DNA of 64,000 bases from Sulfurimicrobium sp964384915 (lineage in GTDB: Bacteria; Pseudomonadota; Gammaproteobacteria; Burkholderiales; Sulfuricellaceae): contig CAYLMA010000001.1 in assembly GCA_964384915.1 (NCBI GenBank), positions 207,415-271,414 of the forward strand, given 5' to 3'. Shown here piece by piece: positions 8,486 through 18,392 of this stretch. A program made the translations under genes and the position numbers. Below the pieces are notes generated by a model, which made no database searches, was not told the origin of the DNA, and was given only the letters and a program-made list of their open reading frames with translations. Position 1 is the stretch's first letter, and each line of letters starts with the position of its first letter.

Positions 8486-8770
8486 TCAGAGCGTCGTCAA
8501 GCGTGCGAGCCAGTCGCCGAATAGGATCGTAAGCACATTCACGGCCGGCAGGACGTAGAAAAAACCGCGCATAAGGCTGCGCAAGGTGCGATTTGCGGTT
8601 TTCAGCTCCATGAAATGATCGACCACAATTCTGCCCTTGAATGCCATGGTCAGGGAGATGATGAGGGTGACGGCCAAGCCAGGTTCGACGGCTTCCCCGA
8701 CCCAGGCACCACCCAGTGTCAGCGCCACCAGCAGGAGCCAGAGACGGTCGAGCAGTTTTTCATGTGTCAT
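8486..8770 (-). CDS. COX4/NorF-like small membrane protein
   Basis: About 94 residues with three predicted membrane helices (LWLLLVALTLGGAWVG, LAVTLIISLTMAF, YVLPAVNVLTILFGDW), typical of prokaryotic cytochrome c oxidase subunit IV / NorF. GGAG six bases before the ATG at 8770 favours this start; an in-frame ATG at 8782 is also possible. It directly follows the COX3/NorE-like gene. NorE/NorF assist nitric-oxide reductase or heme-copper oxidases, but no catalytic subunit gene is present in this window. Confidence 0.8.
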   Translation of the reverse strand: MTHEKLLDRLWLLLVALTLGGAWVGEAVEPGLAVTLIISLTMAFKGRIVVDHFMELKTANRTLRSLMRGFFYVLPAVNVLTILFGDWLARLTTL

Positions 8771-8783
8771 CTCGCTCTCCATC

Positions 8784-9377
8784 TCAGTGCAGCACGTAGA
8801 GGAGTGGAAAAATCACCAGCCAGGCCAGGTCGGTGGCATGCCAATAGGAGGCAAAAGCCTCCAGGCCGTCGTGGTCCTGCGGAGAATAGGCGCCGCTTCG
8901 GGTGCGCACCATCACCCACATCAGCCCCATCATTCCCCAGACGACGTGCACCATATGGGTAAAGGTGAGGTAGTAATAAACGGTGAAAAACAGGTTCATG
9001 CCGCCGGTGATGCCTTGGCTGAGATTCCACCGGAACTCCAGGACTTTGATGAGCAGGTAGGCGGATGCTGCCAGCAGCACCAGCAACAGCCAGCGGAAAC
9101 ATTTCTGCAGCCGGTTCTGCCGGATCGCATGCACGGCCTTGGCAACGAAATAGCTGCCGGAAATCATCATCAAAGTGTTGAGCGTACCGGCCAGCGTGCT
9201 CAGGCGGGCGGGGCCTTCCCGGAAAACTTCCGGGTAATGCGCCCGGGCAACGAAATACACGCCGAACAGCAGCGCGAACTCAGTCATCTCGCTCAGTATC
9301 CCGGCCCAGATCCCCTTATTGCCCGGGATGCGGCCTGCGGCGGGCTCTGGCGGTGGGACATCAGCGGTCGATAACAC
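8784..9377 (-). CDS. COX3/NorE-like heme-copper oxidase subunit III
   Basis: 197-residue membrane protein with five predicted helices and the subunit III pattern (WAGILSEMTEFALLFGVYF, LNTLMMISGSYFVAKA, FTHMVHVVWGMMGL, YWHATDLAWLVIFPLLY). Its short length and partner fit NorE rather than full-size CoxC. The start is a GTG at 9377 with GAGG seven bases upstream; it is back to back with the rep gene. Its role is inferred: stabilising a nitric-oxide reductase or terminal oxidase encoded elsewhere. Confidence 0.85.
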   Translation of the reverse strand: MLSTADVPPPEPAAGRIPGNKGIWAGILSEMTEFALLFGVYFVARAHYPEVFREGPARLSTLAGTLNTLMMISGSYFVAKAVHAIRQNRLQKCFRWLLLVLLAASAYLLIKVLEFRWNLSQGITGGMNLFFTVYYYLTFTHMVHVVWGMMGLMWVMVRTRSGAYSPQDHDGLEAFASYWHATDLAWLVIFPLLYVLH

Positions 9378-9514
9378 TGGTGAGCCTCAGTATGAAACCC
9401 CGATGAATCACTGTAGCAGGGATTTGAACGGTCCGGAATGGCTGTACTCGAAGCAGAAAAATTTGCGCGGCAAGGCATGATAAAATGGCTCCCCATTCAG
9501 GAGCAGTTTGTTGC

Positions 9515-11512
9515 ATGCTTTCCACGCTCAACTCCCCGCAGCGCGAGGCGGTAAAATATCTTGACGGCCCGCTACTGGTGCTGGCCGGCGCCGGTAGCGG
9601 CAAGACGCGAGTCATCACGCACAAGATCGTTTACCTGATCGAAACCTGTGGTTTCAGCGCAAGCAACATTGCTGCCATCACCTTCACCAACAAGGCCGCG
9701 CGGGAGATGCAGGAGCGCGTGGGGAAGCTGCTGCAGGGCAAGTCGGCGCGCGGCCTGACGGTGACCACCTTTCACTCGCTCGGCCTGCACATCCTGCGCC
9801 AGGAAGCCAGGCATCTCGGCTACAAGCCACGCTTCTCGGTGCTCGATGCCTCGGACAGCGCGGGCATTCTCAACGACATCCTGAAGACCACCGACAAGAA
9901 GGAAATCCGCCGCGCCCAGTCCGTCATTTCCAACTGGAAGAACGCCCAGCTTCCGCCCTCACTTGCCGCCCAGCAGGCAGCCGATGAAGTTGAACGCCAG
10001 CTCGCTGTCATCTACCAAGCCTACCAGGACACCCTGCAAGCCTACCAGGCGATGGATTTCGATGATCTGATCCGCCTGCCGGTCGAGTTGTTCGACAGGC
10101 ATCCGGAGGTGCTGGAAAAGTGGCGCGACAAGCTGCGCTACCTGCTCATAGACGAATACCAGGACACCAACACCTGCCAGTACCAGCTGGTCAAGCAGCT
10201 CGCCGGCAGCCGCGGCGCATTCACCGCGGTGGGTGACGACGACCAAGCCATCTACGCCTGGCGCGGCGCCAATGTGGAAAACCTGAAATTACTGCAGGAC
10301 GATTACTCCGGCCTGCAGGTGATCAAGCTGGAACAGAATTACCGCTCCACCGTGCGCATCCTGCGCGCCGCCAACACCCTGATCGCCAACAACCCCAAGC
10401 TGTTCGAAAAGAAATTATGGAGCGATCTGGGACACGGCGACCCGATCCAGATCATGTCGGCGAAAGATGACGAGCAGGAGGCTGAGAACGTGGTCATGCG
10501 CCTGCAGACCCACAAATTCCAGCACCGCACGCGTTTTGCCGATTATGCGATCCTGTACCGCGGCAACCACCAGGCGCGCATTTTCGAACAGTACCTGCGC
10601 AACGAAAAAATCCCCTACATTCTCTCCGGCGGACAGTCATTTTTCGACCGCAGCGAGATCAAGGACATCATTGCCTATCTCCGATTGCTGGCCAACAGCG
10701 ACGACGACCCGGCTTTCATCCGCGCGGTGACCACGCCGAAACGCGGCATCGGCACCAGCACCCTGGAAAAACTCGGCAATTACGCCGCCGAGCGTCATGT
10801 CAGCCTGTTCGCCGCGGCCTTCGAAGCGGGCATGGAGCATCAGCTCGGACCCAAGCAATACCACCCGCTGATGGAGTTCTGCAATTTCATCAACAGCCTC
10901 TCCCTGCGCGCAGAGCGCGAGAGTTGCAATGTCATTATGGCCGACCTGCTCAATGCCATCGGCTACGAATCCCACCTCTTCGACCAGGAAGAAGCCCGCG
11001 CCGCGCAGAACAAGTGGAACAACGTGCAGGAATTCGTCGGCTGGATCAACAAGAAAGGCGAGGAGGACGGCAAAACGGTGATCGAGCTGGCCCAGACCAT
11101 CGCCCTGATCAACATCCTCGACAGCCGCGAGGACCATGACGCGGACGCGGTGCGCCTGTCCACCCTGCATGCCGCGAAAGGCCTGGAATACCCCCATGTC
11201 TTCCTGGTCGGCGTGGAAGAGGGCATCCTTCCGCACCGCGAAAGCATCGACAACGGCCAGATCGAGGAAGAGCGGCGCCTGATGTACGTCGGCATCACCC
11301 GTGCCCAGAAAGGCCTGACCCTGTCCCACTGCCACAAGCGCAAGCGCGCCGGCGAATGGCAGGGCTGCGAACCCAGCCGTTTCATTGACGAACTGCACCA
11401 GGATGACCTGCGCGGCAATGGCCGCGGCCAGGCCGACCCTCAGACACAGAAGGACGAAGGCTCCGCCCGGCTCGCCCAGCTCAAGGCGATGCTGGCAAAC
11501 AGCGGGAAATAA
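9515..11512 (+). CDS. rep: ATP-dependent DNA helicase Rep (UvrD superfamily 1A)
   Basis: 665-residue SF1A 3'-5' helicase. The start at 9515 (MLSTLNSPQREAV) is preceded by AGGAGC ten bases away. Q-motif LNSPQREAV, Walker A GAGSGKT at about residues 23-30, TFTNKAA motif Ia, Walker B IDEYQDTN near 212, GDDDQAIYAWRGA motif III and the C-terminal VRLSTLHAAKGLE and YVGITRAQK motifs are all present. The length and absence of a UvrD-type C-terminal extension favour Rep, which helps forks pass protein obstacles. A terminator follows the stop directly. Confidence 0.95.
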   Translation: MLSTLNSPQREAVKYLDGPLLVLAGAGSGKTRVITHKIVYLIETCGFSASNIAAITFTNKAAREMQERVGKLLQGKSARGLTVTTFHSLGLHILRQEARHLGYKPRFSVLDASDSAGILNDILKTTDKKEIRRAQSVISNWKNAQLPPSLAAQQAADEVERQLAVIYQAYQDTLQAYQAMDFDDLIRLPVELFDRHPEVLEKWRDKLRYLLIDEYQDTNTCQYQLVKQLAGSRGAFTAVGDDDQAIYAWRGANVENLKLLQDDYSGLQVIKLEQNYRSTVRILRAANTLIANNPKLFEKKLWSDLGHGDPIQIMSAKDDEQEAENVVMRLQTHKFQHRTRFADYAILYRGNHQARIFEQYLRNEKIPYILSGGQSFFDRSEIKDIIAYLRLLANSDDDPAFIRAVTTPKRGIGTSTLEKLGNYAAERHVSLFAAAFEAGMEHQLGPKQYHPLMEFCNFINSLSLRAERESCNVIMADLLNAIGYESHLFDQEEARAAQNKWNNVQEFVGWINKKGEEDGKTVIELAQTIALINILDSREDHDADAVRLSTLHAAKGLEYPHVFLVGVEEGILPHRESIDNGQIEEERRLMYVGITRAQKGLTLSHCHKRKRAGEWQGCEPSRFIDELHQDDLRGNGRGQADPQTQKDEGSARLAQLKAMLANSGK

Positions 11513-11545
11513 AAAAAGCGCAGCGTTTTCGCGCTGCGCCTTTTT
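11513..11545 (+). terminator. Intrinsic terminator between rep and the cytochrome gene
   Basis: Perfect 8-bp stem GCGCAGCG / CGCTGCGC (11518-11525, 11532-11539) with loop TTTTCG, flanked by A7 and T5, so it can serve both convergent genes. Confidence 0.9.
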
Positions 11546-11566
11546 AGGGTCTTTTAGCCTACGGAA

Positions 11567-12061
11567 TTACGGGGCTGTAAACTTGGCGCCTGCGGAATTG
11601 CCCATGTAAGCCACAGCGCGGCCCAGCTCGACATCCGACAGATCAGGTGCACCGCCACGCGCCGGCATGCCGCGGATACCTTCGACGGCATGCTTGACCA
11701 GCGTATCGTAGCCCTGGCCAATCCGTTTCGCCCAGTCGCCCTTGTTTCCTTGCTTGGGCGCACCCAGAGCACCGGATGTATGGCAAGCAGTACATACGGC
11801 GTTGAAAACTTCCTCGCCGCTCTTTTCGACCTTGGGCGCACTGGCATCCACCACTTTGACTTCACCCACCGGCTTGATGCGCTCTGCAACCACCTTGGCC
11901 TGAACATCGTCAGCATCCTGGTTCACATGGGTGGACTGAATGCCGAGCACCAGTTGAATAATCAAGAAAATTGCAATCAGCGGGGCAACCAGACCGCCAA
12001 CGGTTGCAATGACAACCTGCATCGGAGTGGTTTTTGTCATCTCTTCGTGATGCTCGCTCAT
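11567..12061 (-). CDS. Membrane-anchored c5-type cytochrome
   Basis: 164 residues: one N-terminal membrane helix (about 16-41, VVIATVGGLVAPLIAIFLII) with no cleavage site, an Ala/Val/Lys linker, then a single class I heme domain with CTACH at residues 90-94 and a likely axial Met in the GMPARGG stretch near 131-136. This layout matches the cytochrome c5 (CycB-like) family of beta- and gammaproteobacteria, which pass electrons to periplasmic or terminal reductases. It is a monocistronic unit facing the rep terminator. Confidence 0.92.
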   Translation of the reverse strand: MSEHHEEMTKTTPMQVVIATVGGLVAPLIAIFLIIQLVLGIQSTHVNQDADDVQAKVVAERIKPVGEVKVVDASAPKVEKSGEEVFNAVCTACHTSGALGAPKQGNKGDWAKRIGQGYDTLVKHAVEGIRGMPARGGAPDLSDVELGRAVAYMGNSAGAKFTAP

Positions 12062-12371
12062 GAGTCAATCCTTAAGCTGGAATTCAAAAGTAGCGAATTA
12101 TAACGACAAACCGCACTGTTTGCATCATCGGCGCCAGACATTCATCAACTTTTGTTTGCATCCCGCCGATGTCGGTTTAAAATAACCACCCTTTTAAATT
12201 TTAAAACCAAACGCGGCACGGGAATTGCTAGAATGCTGGGGCACGACCAAGCACCTGCCGCCAGATGCATCACGGGGTTTCTTAAAAAAACGTTCTAATC
12301 TATTGATGATTAAACGCTAAGCCAATACAATCCCATTGGAATTATTATCGCTCTCGAGTGGGCGCAAGACC
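12062..12371. other. Intergenic region between the cytochrome gene and lpxC
   Basis: 310 bp between divergent genes. It holds promoters for both sides, an AT-rich patch (around 12190-12205) and the sigma-54-like site listed separately. A 21-codon ATG frame starting at 12233 overlaps the expected transcription start and is not supported. Confidence 0.6.
12213..12229 (+). promoter_or_regulatory. Sigma-54-like -24/-12 promoter upstream of lpxC
   Basis: CGGCACGGGAATTGCT matches the RpoN consensus TGGCACG-N4-TTGCW with one change; the invariant GG (12215-12216) and GC (12227-12228) are spaced by exactly 10 bp. It points toward lpxC about 140 bp downstream. Confidence 0.5.
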
Positions 12372-13286
12372 ATGATTAAACAACGCACATTGAAAAACGT
12401 CATCCGGGCGACCGGGATCGGCCTGCACACCGGTGAAAAGGTCTATCTGACCTTGCGCCCGGCTGCCCCGAATACCGGGATCGTGTTTCGCCGCGTTGAT
12501 CTGCCGGAGCCCGTTGAAATCCAGGCCAGGCCGGATAACGTGGGTGACACACGCCTCTCTTCCACGCTGGAACAAAATGGTGCAAAAGTGTCCACCGTGG
12601 AGCATCTGATGGCCGCCCTAGCCGGACTCGGCATCGACAATATCTACGTCGACCTGTCTGCGGCCGAAGTGCCGATCATGGATGGATCTGCCTCACCCTT
12701 TGTATTCCTGCTGCAATCAGCCGGTATCGAAGAGCAGAATACGGCCAAGAAATATATTCGCATCAAGAAAACGGTAGAAGTCCACGATGGGGACAAATGG
12801 GTTCGCTTCGAGCCCTACAACGGCTTCAAGGTGAACTTCACGATTGCATTCGATCACCCCGTATTCGAAACTTCTGGCCAGTCCATTACCCTGGACTTGG
12901 CCCAGGCGTCCTTCGTTAAGGAAATCTCGCGCGCCCGCACCTTCGGCTTCATGCAGGACGTGGAAACACTGCGCACCCACGGCCTGGCGCTTGGCGGCAG
13001 CATGGACAACGCCATCGTGATGGATGAATACCGCGTGCTCAACAGCGATGGGTTGCGCTATGAAGACGAATTCGTCAAGCACAAGGTACTTGATGCCGTG
13101 GGCGATCTCTACATTTTAGGTCATCCGCTGATCGGCGCCTTTACCGCCTACAAATCAGGGCACGCGCTTAACAACCGTCTGCTGCGCACCCTCCTGGCAG
13201 ACGCCGAAGCATGGGAATACGCATCCTTCGACCAGGCCGAGCAAGCGCCCAGCGCCGTGCTGAACCTCTACAACCAGACCGCTTGA
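12372..13286 (+). CDS. lpxC: UDP-3-O-acyl-N-acetylglucosamine deacetylase
   Basis: 304-residue LpxC, the zinc deacetylase that makes the committed step of lipid A synthesis. Zinc and catalytic residues are visible: H78 in VEHLMAAL, and the KHKVLDAVGD block near residues 236-243 that supplies the second His and the Asp, with HPLIGAF further on. The start MIKQRTLKNV is the usual LpxC beginning; an in-frame ATG 36 bp upstream is less likely. As in many betaproteobacteria lpxC lies upstream of secA. Confidence 0.97.
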   Translation: MIKQRTLKNVIRATGIGLHTGEKVYLTLRPAAPNTGIVFRRVDLPEPVEIQARPDNVGDTRLSSTLEQNGAKVSTVEHLMAALAGLGIDNIYVDLSAAEVPIMDGSASPFVFLLQSAGIEEQNTAKKYIRIKKTVEVHDGDKWVRFEPYNGFKVNFTIAFDHPVFETSGQSITLDLAQASFVKEISRARTFGFMQDVETLRTHGLALGGSMDNAIVMDEYRVLNSDGLRYEDEFVKHKVLDAVGDLYILGHPLIGAFTAYKSGHALNNRLLRTLLADAEAWEYASFDQAEQAPSAVLNLYNQTA

Positions 13287-13477
13287 TCGTCCTTCGGCTT
13301 GTCATTTATCTGTCGCTGATCGGGATCGCCTCATCCCTGATTCTGGCACTGCTGCTGCGCGATCGGCGTTATTTCCGCCTGGCATGGCAAATTCTCAAGT
13401 TTTCAGTCGTATTGCTGCTTGTGTTTGCCGCCTTGGTCTTCATGGGACGGTCCGTCCTCTACCGCATGCCGCTCTAA
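13283..13477 (+). CDS. Small two-helix membrane protein, unknown
   Basis: 64 residues if read from the TTG at 13283, which overlaps the lpxC stop (TTGA). Two hydrophobic helices (VIYLSLIGIASSLILALLL and FSVVLLLVFAALVFMG) separated by the basic loop RDRRYFR. Small proteins of this type are often found between lpxC and secA. The end overlaps the convergent dciA-like gene by about 75 bp. Function unknown; the start codon is an inference from coupling. Confidence 0.55.
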   Translation: MIVLRLVIYLSLIGIASSLILALLLRDRRYFRLAWQILKFSVVLLLVFAALVFMGRSVLYRMPL

Positions 13478-13888
13478 CATGGACTCAAGCGCCCGCTTAA
13501 GCGGCGACTCATCCAGCCGTTCCGCCAGCTGGCGCAAACTGGAGGCTCCCGCTGCGCCAAGGCGCAGCGTCTTGGGCGGCTTTTCCTGAGGCGGGCGGTA
13601 GCTCGCTTGCACTCGCACCAGAATTGAAGTAACCTCAAGCCCCGTTTTTTGGAATTTTTCCAGCACAGTCGGTGCAAGCTGCCGAACTTTGGCAGCTACT
13701 GCGCCATTGTTTGCATACACCACTAGAACCCGGTCCTGCAAACCACTTATCCGGCACATCTGAGCCAAGGGCGGCGGCGCAAGCCTCTCCCATAAACGCT
13801 GCAATTCAGACAAGCGAGCGACGCGCTCAGCCAAAGCAGCAAGGCCGGACGTTGAAGTGAAGAAGGACTGCAGTTTACGTACGCTCAT
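13403..13888 (-). CDS. DUF721/DciA-family protein
   Basis: 161 residues from MSVRKLQSFF. The central part (LSELQRLWERLAPPPLAQMC ... LVVYANNGAVAAKVRQLAP) matches the DUF721 domain of DciA, the ancestral protein that helps load the DnaB helicase in bacteria lacking DnaC/DnaI. It is divergent from the M23 peptidase gene, with starts only 16 bp apart, the classic arrangement near secA in betaproteobacteria. The C-terminal ~40 residues are charged and low in complexity. Confidence 0.8.
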   Translation of the reverse strand: MSVRKLQSFFTSTSGLAALAERVARLSELQRLWERLAPPPLAQMCRISGLQDRVLVVYANNGAVAAKVRQLAPTVLEKFQKTGLEVTSILVRVQASYRPPQEKPPKTLRLGAAGASSLRQLAERLDESPLKRALESMLERHAVEDGPSHEDQGGKHKQQYD

Positions 13889-13903
13889 GGAGGGTTTTGC
13901 CTC

Positions 13904-14767
13904 GTGAACATTATTTTTGTATCGAATAGTCTGGCCAGGAGCAAAAGCATCACGCTTGGCCGCTACCAAGCCACCGCACTCATCCTAGGATGGGCAATTA
14001 TGCCCGTCATTATCGCCGCAGTGTTCTATTATTCCATGCTTCCCGGCAACCCGGCGCAACCGAAAGCCACCCATCTACAGGAAAACCTCAACACCATGGC
14101 CGCCCGACTTGGTCAGTTGCAAGCGCAAGTGCTGCGCCTGGACGCCGTAGGCGGGAGGCTTGCCAAACACTTCGGCCTGCCCGAACAGGAATTTGATTTT
14201 CGCAAACCGCCGGGCCAGGGGGGCGCAGAAACACGCACCCCCCAGTATCAACTGGATGCACATCAACTTGAACATGAACTGGCCGTGTTCGCCCAGCAAA
14301 TGGAAAAGCGCTCCGAAAGCCTGAGCGTGCTCGAAGCCATGACCCTGCGCGAACAGGTTGCAAAAAGCACCTCTCCCACCCTGCAGCCTGTCTCAGCCGG
14401 ATGGTTTTCATCCAATTTTGGCTGGCGGCTCGACCCATTCAGTGGAAAGAAGGCTTTTCATGAAGGCGTTGATTTCATGGCGGAGGTCGGCACCCCCATC
14501 AAAGCCGCCGCTGGCGGCGTGGTTGTTTACTCTGATTATCACCCCCAATATGGTAATATGATTGACATTGACCATGGCAATGGCATGGTCAGCCGCTATG
14601 CACATGCCTCTAAGCGGCTGGTCAAGATTGACGACATTGTCCTGCAGGGCCAGAAAATTGCTGAAGTTGGCTCTAGCGGTCGCTCCACCGGACCGCACCT
14701 GCATTTCGAGGTGTTGAGAAACGGCGCCCCGCAAAACCCGGCACGTTATCTGCAAACCGCCGGTTAA
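13904..14767 (+). CDS. M23-family peptidoglycan endopeptidase, membrane anchored
   Basis: 287 residues starting with GTG (13904). One N-terminal membrane helix (around residues 25-46), a coiled-coil linker, then an M23 LytM domain with the zinc motifs HEGVDF (H~186, D~190) and HLHFEV (~264-269) plus YAHAS, so it should be catalytically active. Such enzymes cleave peptidoglycan crosslinks in the periplasm or act as division regulators. It lies immediately upstream of secA, a common context in this group. Confidence 0.9.
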   Translation: MNIIFVSNSLARSKSITLGRYQATALILGWAIMPVIIAAVFYYSMLPGNPAQPKATHLQENLNTMAARLGQLQAQVLRLDAVGGRLAKHFGLPEQEFDFRKPPGQGGAETRTPQYQLDAHQLEHELAVFAQQMEKRSESLSVLEAMTLREQVAKSTSPTLQPVSAGWFSSNFGWRLDPFSGKKAFHEGVDFMAEVGTPIKAAAGGVVVYSDYHPQYGNMIDIDHGNGMVSRYAHASKRLVKIDDIVLQGQKIAEVGSSGRSTGPHLHFEVLRNGAPQNPARYLQTAG

Positions 14768-14776
14768 CAAACAACT

Positions 14777-14836
14777 GGAGGCTCAGGAAATTCGGCATCC
14801 GTCTGGATGCTCAGAATTGCCTGAGCCTTCCTAATT
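14777..14836 (+). promoter_or_regulatory. Long RNA hairpin in front of secA
   Basis: A long stem: GGCTCAGGAAATTC (14780-14793) pairs with GAATTGCCTGAGCC (14814-14827) with one mismatch, and inside it GCATCC (14795-14800) pairs with GGATGC (14805-14810). A weak T-rich run (CTAATTTTTG) follows, and the secA ATG is 25 bp downstream. It may be an M23-gene terminator or an attenuator; a 5' GGAGG is at the foot of the stem. Confidence 0.6.
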
Positions 14837-14852
14837 TTTGATAGAAGTTTCC

Positions 14853-17582
<2,730 letters not shown>

Positions 17583-17749
17583 ACGCCGGCCTTGAATACG
17601 CCGAGCCCACGCCTGCAATTCTAGGGAAGCCATCGGCCACACGAACAGCCGCGGCGGGGCAGCCCTTTCCCAGCGCTGCCCCCCGGCACAACGGGGGCCC
17701 AAGGAACACCCCCTTGCGAATCATCAGCGCCATCATGTAAGGAGCCGCC

Positions 17750-18319
17750 ATGAATCAAACCCTCCCCCCTGCAAAAATCGGCTTCATCACGGTCAGCGAC
17801 CGGGCATTCCAGGGCGTCTACGAGGACCAGGGCATTCCCGCCCTGCGCACTTGGCTGGAGACGGCTCTCGCCACGCCTTACCAAGCCATCACGCGCCTGG
17901 TGCCGGACGAACAGGCGCAAATCGAAGCCGCATTGAAACAACTGGTGGATGAGGAAGGCTGCTGTCTGGTGCTCACCACCGGCGGCACCGGCCCGGCACC
18001 GCGCGACGTCACGCCGGAGGCCACACTGGCCGTGGCGGACAGGGTGCTGGATGGATTTGGCGAGCAAATGCGCGCAGTAAGCCTGAAATACGTGCCAACC
18101 GCCATTCTGTCGCGCCAGGTAGGTGTGATTCGCAAACAATGCCTGATCCTCAATCTGCCCGGACAGCCCAAGGCAATCAAGGAAACGCTGGATGGCGTTT
18201 TCGCTGCCGTTCCCTACTGTATCGACCTGATCGGCGGCCCTTATCTTGAAACGCTGCCGGAAGCGGTGCAACCCTTCCGTCCCAAGTCGGCGCAACGGCC
18301 AAAACCGGAAAACGGCTAA
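17750..18319 (+). CDS. mogA: Molybdopterin adenylyltransferase
   Basis: 189-residue MogA, which adenylylates molybdopterin before molybdenum insertion. The MoCF signature TTGGTGPAPRDVTPEAT is at about residues 80-96, and the GQPKAIKE and SRQVGVI segments are family-typical. AAGGAG six bases before the ATG. No other moa/moe genes are nearby. Confidence 0.93.
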   Translation: MNQTLPPAKIGFITVSDRAFQGVYEDQGIPALRTWLETALATPYQAITRLVPDEQAQIEAALKQLVDEEGCCLVLTTGGTGPAPRDVTPEATLAVADRVLDGFGEQMRAVSLKYVPTAILSRQVGVIRKQCLILNLPGQPKAIKETLDGVFAAVPYCIDLIGGPYLETLPEAVQPFRPKSAQRPKPENG

Positions 18320-18392
18320 AAACATGTCTTTTGCATTAAACGGCGGGCAGCGTACAATCCAGCCGCACGAAACAGAATGATCCGGGAGTGCC

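Noticed and set aside
8051..8524. 157-codon open frame on the plus strand after the ABC exporter gene
   Set aside because: It is antisense to the small secreted protein, has no clear ribosome-binding site and its composition looks like a shadow frame.
12233..12298. 21-codon frame just after the sigma-54-like site
   Set aside because: It begins at the expected transcription start, so no leader or ribosome-binding site would exist.
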